Source: Caryophanales bacterium (GTDB lineage Bacteria; Bacillota; Bacilli; Exiguobacteriales; Exiguobacteriaceae). Taken from it: 9,430 nucleotides of DNA. The stretch covers positions 8,183 through 17,612 of the forward strand of contig CABIYO010000051.1 of NCBI GenBank assembly GCA_902362975.1, given 5' to 3'. The translations under genes were made by a program, and so were the position numbers. Shown here piece after piece: positions 1 to 5,647 of this stretch. Every line of letters begins with the position of its first letter. The first letter of the stretch is position 1. The notes under the pieces were generated by a model. It saw only the letters and a list, made by a program, of their open reading frames with translations, ran no database searches and was not told where the DNA came from.

Positions 1-89
1 TCTGGAGCAGCGCGGTTGAACACATCCGCATAGAAGTTCACGGCGTCTCGACAGTTCCCGTTAAAGTTGAGATACGGATGAATCGGCAT
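1..89 (-). CDS. VOC/PhnB-like protein, N-terminal fragment
   Basis: Only the first 29 codons are inside the window; the rest lies beyond position 1. The visible peptide begins MPIHPYLNFNGNCRDAV and continues with NFYADVF. That is the usual opening of the PhnB-like branch of the vicinal-oxygen-chelate (glyoxalase/bleomycin resistance) superfamily: a first beta strand 'hPYLxFNGNC' followed by a helix 'AvxFYxxvF'. The ATG at 89-87 is preceded by a strong GAGGAGG-type ribosome binding site at about 96-104, which supports the start. Members of this branch are small cytoplasmic proteins, often dimers, whose substrates are mostly unknown, so no reaction can be assigned. The gene is divergent from the membrane protein gene starting at 245. 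The family call is fairly sure; the function is unknown. Confidence 0.75.
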   Translation of the reverse strand, partial: MPIHPYLNFNGNCRDAVNFYADVFNRAAP

Positions 90-244
90 AGCAAGTTCCT
101 CCTCGGATTCATAATATTCAATATGGAACACATGTTCGTAAAGTGCAAATGTGTCCAACTAAATTACATCGTGTGGTTGAACATGATTGAGAGTTGGGAA
201 TAGAGCATATAGAGAACAAACTAGACGAAAGAAGGCGAAGCATT
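90..244. other. Divergent intergenic region with inverted repeats
   Basis: This stretch separates the VOC gene (minus) from the membrane protein gene (plus) and must carry the VOC promoter. I find no promoter good enough to place. It holds a short palindrome GAACA-CA-TGTTC (126-137 region), and a longer inverted pair, TGGAACACAT at 124-133 with ATGTGTCCA at 149-157, complementary apart from one bulged base. These could be an operator or a weak hairpin; nothing further can be said from sequence alone. Confidence 0.3.
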
Positions 245-841
245 ATGAAGCTCACGAAAGGACGTATCCTCGAATTTGGATTCGTCTTGTTCATGGCGAT
301 CATATTTATCACATCAATTATTGAAGAATCATGGTTCGATGCGAGTGTAGCGGGGGCCGGAATCATTTCTGGGCTCTTCCCGTTCTTCATTGAAAAGACG
401 TTTAAAACAGAACTCGATGGCAAGATGAAGGTGGCGTATATCCTATTCTTGTTTGCCTCCCAGTATTTAGGATCGATTGTCGGACTATACGGGAATGGTT
501 GGTGGGACACGTTCCTTCATCTCTTAAGCGGCATCTTTCTCGCATTCCTTGGATTCGACTTCTTCAGTAGGCTCGATGACGACATTCGAACCGAAATTCC
601 GAAACGATTTTTGTTCGTATACATTGTCGTCTTTTCCGTGGCTGGGGCGGCGCTTTGGGAGATGTATGAATTCACATCTGACGTCGTCCTGAACACGACG
701 ATGCAAGGGAACGGGAATGACGATACGATGGTCGACATCATCGCGGGGTCCCTAGGCGGTATCTTGGCAGCATTTTTCGTCGTGACGCTCCATCAACGTG
801 AAAAATCCAAACAAAAGAGACGTATGAAAAAAAGTTCGTGA
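245..841 (+). CDS. YjdF/DUF2238-like integral membrane protein
   Basis: A 198-residue membrane protein of unknown function. About six hydrophobic helices are visible (roughly 9-26, 33-50, 63-81, 89-107, 122-140 and 162-182), ending in a very basic cytoplasmic-type tail (KSKQKRRMKK). Three polar motifs lie in or next to helices: W87-D88-x-x-x-H92-x-x-S-G, A-L-W138-E139-x-x-E142, and D160-T-x-x-D164. This pattern of D/H, WE..E and DT..D recalls the YjdF (DUF2238) family of predicted inner-membrane proteins. The spaced acidic and histidine side chains suggest metal or ion binding, but no function is established. I start at the ATG at 245, preceded by AAGAAGG about 9 bases upstream; an in-frame TTG at 194 would add 17 hydrophilic residues and has no clear binding site. 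The TGA stop lies inside the terminator stem. Probably monocistronic. Confidence 0.7.
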   Translation: MKLTKGRILEFGFVLFMAIIFITSIIEESWFDASVAGAGIISGLFPFFIEKTFKTELDGKMKVAYILFLFASQYLGSIVGLYGNGWWDTFLHLLSGIFLAFLGFDFFSRLDDDIRTEIPKRFLFVYIVVFSVAGAALWEMYEFTSDVVLNTTMQGNGNDDTMVDIIAGSLGGILAAFFVVTLHQREKSKQKRRMKKSS

Positions 842-857
842 TTCACGAGCTTTTTAT
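829..857 (+). terminator. Rho-independent terminator of the YjdF-like gene
   Basis: The arms AAAAAGTTCGTG (829-840) and CACGAGCTTTTT (844-855) pair over 12 positions with one G-T wobble around a 3-base loop, and the second arm supplies the U run. The gene's stop codon (839-841) is within the hairpin. The A run on the 5' side means the structure could also work on the other strand. Confidence 0.8.
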
Positions 858-886
858 TTGTAATCATTCTAATAATTGATTAATAT
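858..886 (+). promoter_or_regulatory. Probable SigA promoter of the catalase gene
   Basis: A -35-like TTGTAA (858-863) is followed after 17 bases by a -10-like TAATAT (881-886), placing the start of transcription near 893, inside the PerR-like box. Spacing is ideal and the hexamers are fair. The region is so AT-rich that alternatives exist, for example TTGATT at 876-881 with an ATTATA-type -10 near 900. Confidence 0.5.
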
Positions 887-891
887 CAAGA

Positions 892-906
892 TTGTAATGA
901 TTATAA
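892..906 (+). promoter_or_regulatory. PerR box
   Basis: TTGTAATGATTATAA differs at one position from the B. subtilis PerR consensus TTATAATNATTATAA. It lies 6 bases upstream of the catalase ribosome binding site and overlaps the predicted transcription start. PerR is the Fur-family peroxide sensor that represses katA in Bacillus until its metal-bound histidines are oxidised by hydrogen peroxide, so the site fits its gene exactly. Repression by blocking the promoter is the inferred mechanism. A weaker partial match (10 of 15) lies at 867-881. Confidence 0.85.
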
Positions 907-924
907 ATAATGGGAGGCAATCAT

Positions 925-2394
925 ATGGATCAACACCGTCAACTAACTACTAACCAAGGCGTACCAATCGGGGATAACGCCAACTCTATCACTGCGGGGC
1001 GTCGGGGCCCGACGCTTCTCGAAGACTACCAACTAATTGAGAAATTAGCGCATTTCGATCGTGAACGAGTACCAGAACGTGTCGTTCATGCGAGAGGTGC
1101 AGGGGCGCATGGTGTCTTCACTGTAAAAAATAGTATGAAACGCTACACGAAAGCCGCATTCTTGCAAGAAGAAGGGCAAGAGACGCCTGTGTTTGCGCGC
1201 TTCTCGACCGTCATCCACGGATTAGGTTCACCGGAGACGCTTCGTGACCCACGCGGTTTCGCCGTTAAGTTTTATACGGAAGAAGGGAACTATGATTTCG
1301 TCGGAAACAACTTACCGGTCTTTTTCATCCGTGACGCGATTAAATTCCCAGACGTGATTCACTCGCTCAAGCCGGACCCACAAACGAACCTTCAAGACCC
1401 GGATCGCTTCTTTGACTTCATGTCGCTCACACCAGAATCAACGAACATGCTCGTGCATCTCTTCAGTGACGAGGGAATCCCAGCATCATATCGCCACATG
1501 CGCGGGTCATCCGTTCATTCTTTCAAGTGGATAAATGAATTCGGCAACACGGTGTACATAAAGATGCGTTGGGTACCGAAGCAAGGGATTCAAAACTTGT
1601 CGATGGAGGAAGCGGCGAAGATTCAAGCAGAAGACTTCAACCATGCGACACGTGACTTGTTCAATGCGATTGAGCAAGGAGACTATCCAGAATGGGATCT
1701 ATATGTACAGATCTTAGACCCGGCGGACATGGACAACTTTGATTTCGACCCGCTCGATGCCACAAAGGATTGGTTCGAAGATGTCATCCCGTATCAATTG
1801 GTCGGAACGATGACCCTCAACAAGAACGTTGACAACTTCTTTGCCGAGACTGAATCTGTCGGCTTTAACCCGGGCGTCCTCGTACCAGGGATTCAGCCGT
1901 CAGAAGACAAGATGCTCCAAGGACGACTCTTCTCGTATTCGGATACGCAGCGTTACCGTATCGGACCGAACTATCTCCAACTTCCGATCAACTGCCCGTT
2001 CGCTCAGGTCGCGAACAACCAGCGTGACGGAGCGATGCCGTTCAAGCAACAGACGAGCCCAGTCAACTACGAGCCGAATCGTTACGAAGACTCGCCGAAG
2101 CCGAATGCGGACTATATTGAAACGCCGCAACCGATCACAGGCGTGACGGGTCGTCAGAAGATTGAGAAGACGAATGATTTCGGTCAAGCAGGAGAGGTGT
2201 ATCGTCGCTATTCTCAGGAAGAGAAGGATGCGCTTATCCGTAACCTCGTCGCTCATATCAAAAAAGTTCGTCACGAGAAGACTGTTCTCCTCTTGATCTG
2301 TAACTTCTATCGTGCGGACCGTGAACTCGGAGAGCGTCTCTCGAACGAGTTGAACGTCGATCTCGCACCATTCTTGGATCAAATGTCGAACTAA
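925..2394 (+). CDS. katA: Monofunctional heme catalase (small subunit, clade 1 type)
   Basis: Catalase, 2 H2O2 to 2 H2O + O2, a cytoplasmic heme-b tetramer. At 489 residues it has the usual length of small-subunit bacterial enzymes. Visible landmarks are the distal catalytic His55 in RVVHARG, Asn128 in VGNN, and the proximal signature RLFSYSDTQRYR with heme-ligand Tyr338 and its partner Arg334. All keep the spacing of the human enzyme (His75, Asn148, Arg354, Tyr358). The core, including FSTVIHGLGSPETLRDP and MRGSSVHSFKW, resembles the B. subtilis KatX/Exiguobacterium EktA group (clade 1) more than B. subtilis KatA; that is from memory, not alignment. The ATG at 910 is not the start, because GGGAGG at 912-917 is the ribosome binding site for the ATG at 925. 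A PerR box precedes the gene and a terminator follows, so it is probably a single-gene peroxide-inducible unit. The symbol is generic. Confidence 0.95.
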   Translation: MDQHRQLTTNQGVPIGDNANSITAGRRGPTLLEDYQLIEKLAHFDRERVPERVVHARGAGAHGVFTVKNSMKRYTKAAFLQEEGQETPVFARFSTVIHGLGSPETLRDPRGFAVKFYTEEGNYDFVGNNLPVFFIRDAIKFPDVIHSLKPDPQTNLQDPDRFFDFMSLTPESTNMLVHLFSDEGIPASYRHMRGSSVHSFKWINEFGNTVYIKMRWVPKQGIQNLSMEEAAKIQAEDFNHATRDLFNAIEQGDYPEWDLYVQILDPADMDNFDFDPLDATKDWFEDVIPYQLVGTMTLNKNVDNFFAETESVGFNPGVLVPGIQPSEDKMLQGRLFSYSDTQRYRIGPNYLQLPINCPFAQVANNQRDGAMPFKQQTSPVNYEPNRYEDSPKPNADYIETPQPITGVTGRQKIEKTNDFGQAGEVYRRYSQEEKDALIRNLVAHIKKVRHEKTVLLLICNFYRADRELGERLSNELNVDLAPFLDQMSN

Positions 2395-2400
2395 GCATGT

Positions 2401-2427
2401 AACCGCGGTTTTGTACCGCGGTTTTTT
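2401..2427 (+). terminator. Rho-independent terminator of the catalase gene
   Basis: AACCGCGGT (2401-2409) and ACCGCGGTT (2415-2423) form a perfect 9-bp stem with a 5-base loop, followed directly by a run of T to 2427. It begins 6 bases after the catalase stop codon. Confidence 0.92.
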
Positions 2428-2434
2428 GTATGCG

Positions 2435-2464
2435 AAAAGACGCCTCTCTCGTGGAGAAACGTCT
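2435..2464 (-). terminator. Terminator of the nuclease lipoprotein gene
   Basis: Read on the minus strand, AGACGTTTCTC (2464-2454) pairs with GAGAGGCGTCT (2448-2438) over 11 positions with two G-T wobbles and a 5-base loop, followed by a short TTTT (2438-2435). It lies just beyond the stop codon at 2477-2479 and directly abuts the catalase terminator, so the convergent genes each have their own. Confidence 0.75.
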
Positions 2465-2476
2465 CGTTCGTCATGA

Positions 2477-3370
2477 TTATTCCCCAACCATCCCGTCACC
2501 GTCTCGGTCGTCCATGTATTGATACAACCAGTGGTCACGCGTGATCGGCATCTCGAATCCGGCATTCTTTGCTTCTTTGATCGTCACTTGTCCGTTTCCG
2601 TCAAGGTCAATATCGGATAATTCGCGTTCCTCGACTGGCTCCGTCGTCACTGCAGGAGGGGAGTCGTCCGTCAATCCGAGCGATTCGTTCACTTCCTCCG
2701 GATCCACGTTATCATACGTATCGGTGACCGTATTGCCCCGTACGGTATACGTGTATTGGTAGCGGGACGGAATCTGAGTCGTCGTGTTCGGATAGGTGAT
2801 GATGGCTTCGAAGTCTTTCGCCCCGCCAGCCTTCCGGATGACATCTTCCATGAATGCCTGGTCGCCGTAACGGTTGAGTGCGCTGTTTTGTGGCGTGATG
2901 TTATAGGCGTTCGAGACACCACCAAGTGAATCGGCGATGATATGGCCTTCGTCGAGGTTCGGGTCTTCGACACCCGGAACTTTTGCCTCGTCTGCATAAT
3001 AGCGTCCTGAAGAATTGACGTCTTCGGTCTCGTCGTTTTGAAGAATGATTTCCTCGGCAATCACGCGAACCAGTTGGCCATGTTCGTTCGTGAACGCCCA
3101 GTACTCCCGGTCGCCAAAGCCGATATCGACGACGACATTCGCCTCACGTGTGCCGGACTGATCTCCGCCATCGACTTCGATTTTCGTATAGCCTTCAAAT
3201 AGATTGCCTTCAGATTCAGGGGTTTCGGTGGTTTGTTCCTTTTGTACAGGTTCCTTTTCAACTGTTTCCTCGGTTGACGTCGACGTCGAGACGCTCACGT
3301 CGGCATCCGTGCAGCCTGAGAGGAATAGCACTCCAATTAGGAATAAAATGTAAAATGGTATTCTTTTCAT
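2477..3370 (-). CDS. Secreted lipoprotein: DNA/RNA non-specific nuclease with Excalibur/EF-hand-like tail
   Basis: A 297-residue predicted lipoprotein. Residues 1-20 form a signal peptide ending in the lipobox L-S-G-C20, so the mature protein should be lipid-anchored outside the membrane. A Ser/Thr/Glu-rich linker (21-55) leads to a nuclease domain (about 58-210) of the His-Me-finger Endonuclease_NS_2 type. Its motif is D140-E-G-H143-IIADSLGG, followed by YNITPQNSALN, with His143 as the predicted general base and Asn162/Asn166 as metal-site candidates. Canonical relatives have DRGH; here the second residue is Glu. Residues 255-266 fit an EF-hand loop (D255, D257, N259, G260, V262, E266). The last ten residues, DRDGDGMVGE, follow the Excalibur signature DxDxDGxxCE with Cys changed to Gly. 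The likely role is calcium-dependent extracellular nucleic acid degradation, for nutrition or DNA processing. The ATG at 3370 has AAGGAG about 8 bases upstream. Monocistronic. Confidence 0.85.
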   Translation of the reverse strand: MKRIPFYILFLIGVLFLSGCTDADVSVSTSTSTEETVEKEPVQKEQTTETPESEGNLFEGYTKIEVDGGDQSGTREANVVVDIGFGDREYWAFTNEHGQLVRVIAEEIILQNDETEDVNSSGRYYADEAKVPGVEDPNLDEGHIIADSLGGVSNAYNITPQNSALNRYGDQAFMEDVIRKAGGAKDFEAIITYPNTTTQIPSRYQYTYTVRGNTVTDTYDNVDPEEVNESLGLTDDSPPAVTTEPVEERELSDIDLDGNGQVTIKEAKNAGFEMPITRDHWLYQYMDDRDGDGMVGE

Positions 3371-3540
3371 CTATATCGCTCCTTATTCGAAGTTACATTA
3401 TCGTATTTACTATGTAGCTTATAATGATAGCATAAGAAAACGAGATGTGAGCGTTCTCCCTTCAAAATGTGCCGAATGGATTCCTCTCATTTGTGGATTC
3501 AGAGAGCTTATGCCAAGATTGAAAAAAGGGGGAAGAACGT
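3371..3540. other. Divergent intergenic region between nuclease and nitroreductase genes
   Basis: This 170-base gap must hold promoters for both genes. A good -10 hexamer, TATAAT at 3420-3425 on the plus strand, has only a poor -35 partner (TTATCG, 3398-3403, 16-base spacer), so I do not claim it as a promoter. On the minus strand no convincing pair was found. AAGGGGG at about 3527-3533 is the nitroreductase ribosome binding site. No small gene was seen. Confidence 0.35.
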
Positions 3541-4290
3541 ATGAACGAAGTGATTGAGACCTTATTGAACCACCGTTCCGTCCGCGATTTTACGGACGAG
3601 AAATTGACAGACAAACAAATCCAGACCATCGTCGAGAGCGCACAACGGGCATCGACGTCTAGCTTTATCCAGGCCTACTCCATCATCGGGGTGACCGATG
3701 AAGCGAAAAAGAAACGACTCGCTGAGATTGCGGGCAACCAGAATTACGTGGTCGAGAACGGTCACTTCTTCGTCTTTTGTGCGGATTTGTATCGCCATGA
3801 AGTGATTGGTGAACTGCAAGAAACAGAAGTGTCCGCAACACTTGAGACCGACGAGAAACTGCTTGTCGCTGTGATCGATGCTGCACTCGCCTCACAAAAT
3901 GCGGCAGTGGCGGCAGAGTCGATGGGGCTCGGAATCTGCTATATCGGTGGAATTCGGAACGACCTCTTTGCGGTGAAAGAAGTGCTCGCATTGCCGGAAC
4001 GAGTCATTCCGCTATTCGGGATGGCCGTCGGTGTACCGGCTTCAGTCGAAGATCAAAAGCCCCGTCTACCGTTCCATCATATCTACCATGAGAACGCATA
4101 CGAGGCGAATCCAGAACGGATCAAACAGTCACTTTCGGATTACGACGCGTTGATCCATGATTACTACTTGGTCCGGGGATCGAATCCGCGTAAAGACACG
4201 TGGACTGGCCAAATGGGACGCATGTTGTCGAAATCGACACGTCTTGACGTCAAAGACTTTTTAAGAGCACAAGGCTATTTGAAGCAATAA
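3541..4290 (+). CDS. nfrA: NADPH-dependent FMN nitroreductase, NfrA1/NfsA type
   Basis: A 249-residue cytoplasmic flavoprotein of the nitroreductase superfamily. It has the length and, from memory, close resemblance over its whole sequence to B. subtilis NfrA1. The FMN-phosphate motif H11-R-S-V-R-D is at the N-terminus. It is followed by STSSFIQAYSIIGV (39-52), GHFFVFCADLYRH, the dimer-core helix AALASQNAAVAAESMGLG, and GICYIGGIRN, with KPRLP in the C-terminal excursion that covers the flavin. Known relatives are homodimers that use NADPH, or NADH in some cases, to reduce nitro compounds, quinones, flavins and disulfides; the true substrate in the cell is uncertain. NfrA1 genes are often stress-induced, but no clear operator was identified here. 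The ATG has an AAGGGGGAAG binding site close upstream. The stop codon is 3 bases from the inverted-repeat element, which supplies its terminator. Confidence 0.9.
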   Translation: MNEVIETLLNHRSVRDFTDEKLTDKQIQTIVESAQRASTSSFIQAYSIIGVTDEAKKKRLAEIAGNQNYVVENGHFFVFCADLYRHEVIGELQETEVSATLETDEKLLVAVIDAALASQNAAVAAESMGLGICYIGGIRNDLFAVKEVLALPERVIPLFGMAVGVPASVEDQKPRLPFHHIYHENAYEANPERIKQSLSDYDALIHDYYLVRGSNPRKDTWTGQMGRMLSKSTRLDVKDFLRAQGYLKQ

Positions 4291-4293
4291 GAT

Positions 4294-4451
4294 AAGAGGC
4301 TGGGGGCATAACCCAGTAGATTTATAAGAAAGAGGCCCCAGGAGCGACTTGTTCGCTCACGGGGCCTCTTGTCATTTTTATGGATTCGTGCATTTCGGAC
4401 CCTTTTTTTATCAAAAATCTTTAAAACTGGCTAGTGATGTCTCAGCCTCTT
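4294..4451. repeat. Inverted-repeat element filling a convergent gap (MITE-like)
   Basis: A ~158-bp unit bounded by perfect 9-bp inverted ends, AAGAGGCTG (4294-4302) and CAGCCTCTT (4443-4451). The similarity continues inward in looser form: GGGGCATAAC against AGACATCAC, then CCAGT followed by an AGATTT-type A/T-rich stretch on both arms. The centre is a strong hairpin (4330-4370). The unit starts 3 bases after the nfrA stop and ends 8 bases before the stop of the thioredoxin-domain gene, so it makes up nearly the whole intergenic space. GAGGCTG...CATAAC-type ends recall small palindromic dispersed repeats known from other Firmicutes genomes. Whether this one is repeated elsewhere cannot be seen here. 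It encodes no protein. Confidence 0.6.
4330..4380. terminator. Bidirectional terminator hairpin inside the inverted-repeat element
   Basis: The outer stem AAGAGGCCCC (4330-4339) with GGGGCCTCTT (4361-4370) is perfect. The inner stem GAGCGA (4342-4347) with TCGCTC (4353-4358) closes a 5-base loop, separated from the outer stem by a 2x2 internal loop. On the plus strand it is followed by GTCATTTTT; on the minus strand by TTTCTTAT. It can therefore end transcription of nfrA and of the convergent thioredoxin-domain gene. Confidence 0.82.
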
Positions 4452-4459
4452 TGTCATGT

Positions 4460-5581
4460 TCAATTCAATTGGGCGTCGAGCCAATTCTTGTCGATGGCAC
4501 CAAATTGTTTCGCGATGATTACACCCGATTCATCGAGCACATACGTCGTCGGCATCGCTTGAATCCGGTACGCATCTCCGACTTGACCGTTACGGTCATA
4601 GACGACGGTAAACGCATCTTCATACGGTTCGACGAACGAGACGGCATCGCCTAGGTCGCGTTCACTCGTCGTCGTGTTGACGGCGACGATGGTCACGTCA
4701 TCTCGCTCTTTCGTGAACGCCGCCATATCCGGCATCTCCGCCCGACAAGGCGGGCACCAGGACGCCCAAAAGTTGACGACGACGCGCTGACCACGTAATG
4801 AAGTTAAGTCGAATGTACTCCCATCGGTTCGCTGTAATTCGAACGAAGGGGGAATTTGTCCGATGTTCAAACCGGACGCCGCCGCCTCTGTCGTGACAGA
4901 TTGCGTCGCTTTCTCTGGCAGGACAGCATTCACGACCGCAAGTAGGACAAGAACACCGATACTGACTTGTACCGCTTTCTTTGAAGGGCGGGCGAGATAG
5001 ACCGTCAATCCGAATAGGACGAGGGCGATGACAATCATCCACCATTGAATCTGTCCGACCGCATATAACTTAAACAGCCAGATGCCGGATACACCGCATA
5101 CTGTCCAAAGAATGTTTCCACGATTCGGTTCATGCATCCAGCGCCACGTCGTTCCGAGTAGCAGAAGAATGGAAATAGCGCTCCATAGATGAATCGGCTG
5201 GTCGGAAAGGTTCAAAATCGTCCCGTATACTGGAACCGCGAGTGTCATCCCGAGCCAAATGAGGAGTCCGCTCAGCATCCAATACCCTAAAAGGTTCCGG
5301 TCGAGTCGATAGACGAACCAAAGGACGACAGCAGCCACAATCCATTGAGACCATGCGCCTCCTGTGGCGTAAAGAGCGAGCGATAGGTCACGTGTCGTCA
5401 ACAGACCGATGGCGATGGCGCTTCCTTTCCAGGCAAGAAAACCATAGAACCATGTCCCGATGACGGCTTCACGCTGTTTACTCGACAACCCGAGAAAGCG
5501 GAAGATGCCGTAAAGGACGGCAAGGCTTAGTAAAAAGATGAGTAAATCGAAACGAATGTTGAGTGGACCGATGGCGACCAC
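4460..5581 (-). CDS. Polytopic membrane protein with extracytoplasmic TlpA/ResA-type thioredoxin domain
   Basis: A 373-residue two-part protein. Residues 1-222 contain about eight hydrophobic helices (near 12-30, 41-61, 76-93, 98-118, 131-147, 156-172, 178-197 and 203-221). The basic loops SSKQRE, YRLDRN, RWMHEPNR and ARPSKK fall on one side, which by the positive-inside rule puts both termini outside. Residues 235-373 are a redoxin/TlpA domain: PPSFELQRTDG, the active site W275-C276-P-P-C279, and the cis-proline loop A-M-P344-T-T. The expected role is thiol-disulfide exchange on the outer face of the membrane. The helical part has no family I can name with confidence; its opening (IGPLNIRFDLLI) faintly recalls Lgt. 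The start is GTG at 5581, with AGGAGGG 6 bases upstream. It follows the persulfide dioxygenase gene by 66 bases containing a terminator, so it is probably expressed partly by read-through; a role in reducing persulfides or disulfides is inference. Confidence 0.82.
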   Translation of the reverse strand: MVAIGPLNIRFDLLIFLLSLAVLYGIFRFLGLSSKQREAVIGTWFYGFLAWKGSAIAIGLLTTRDLSLALYATGGAWSQWIVAAVVLWFVYRLDRNLLGYWMLSGLLIWLGMTLAVPVYGTILNLSDQPIHLWSAISILLLLGTTWRWMHEPNRGNILWTVCGVSGIWLFKLYAVGQIQWWMIVIALVLFGLTVYLARPSKKAVQVSIGVLVLLAVVNAVLPEKATQSVTTEAAASGLNIGQIPPSFELQRTDGSTFDLTSLRGQRVVVNFWASWCPPCRAEMPDMAAFTKERDDVTIVAVNTTTSERDLGDAVSFVEPYEDAFTVVYDRNGQVGDAYRIQAMPTTYVLDESGVIIAKQFGAIDKNWLDAQLN

Positions 5582-5596
5582 GTCTTTCCCTCCTAA

Positions 5597-5626
5597 ACAA
5601 AAGGCGCCCCTCTCGAAGCGGGCGCC
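5597..5626 (-). terminator. Intra-operon terminator after the persulfide dioxygenase gene
   Basis: On the minus strand GGCGCCC (5626-5620) pairs perfectly with GGGCGCC (5609-5603) around a 10-base loop that can pair further (CTTCGAG). It is followed by TTTTGTTT. It lies between the cstB-like stop codon (5648) and the ribosome binding site of the downstream thioredoxin-domain gene, so it would lower expression of that gene relative to the dioxygenase. Confidence 0.8.
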
Positions 5627-5647
5627 ATATTTATAGTCAGTATAGCA

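Noticed and set aside
118..510. A 130-codon open frame on the minus strand
   Set aside because: It is antisense to the start of the YjdF-like gene and its peptide has no coherent domain or membrane pattern.
910..924. ATG at 910 as the catalase start
   Set aside because: The codons 912-917 are themselves the GGGAGG ribosome binding site for the ATG at 925, and nothing suitable lies upstream of 910.
1900..2565. A 221-codon open frame on the minus strand
   Set aside because: It is antisense to the catalase gene, whose motifs and binding site are clear. The peptide is Arg/Leu-rich with no domain, runs through two terminators, and has no ribosome binding site.
4294..4451. A complete insertion sequence
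   Set aside because: It is only about 158 bp with no transposase frame, and no clear target-site duplication is visible at its edges; only a small non-autonomous repeat is supportable.
4349..4654. A 101-codon open frame on the plus strand
   Set aside because: It starts within the central terminator hairpin of the inverted-repeat element and then runs antisense to the well-supported thioredoxin domain.
5597..5626. This hairpin as the operator or promoter of the thioredoxin-domain gene
   Set aside because: It is followed by a T run on the transcribed strand and matches no regulator site; terminator is the simpler explanation.
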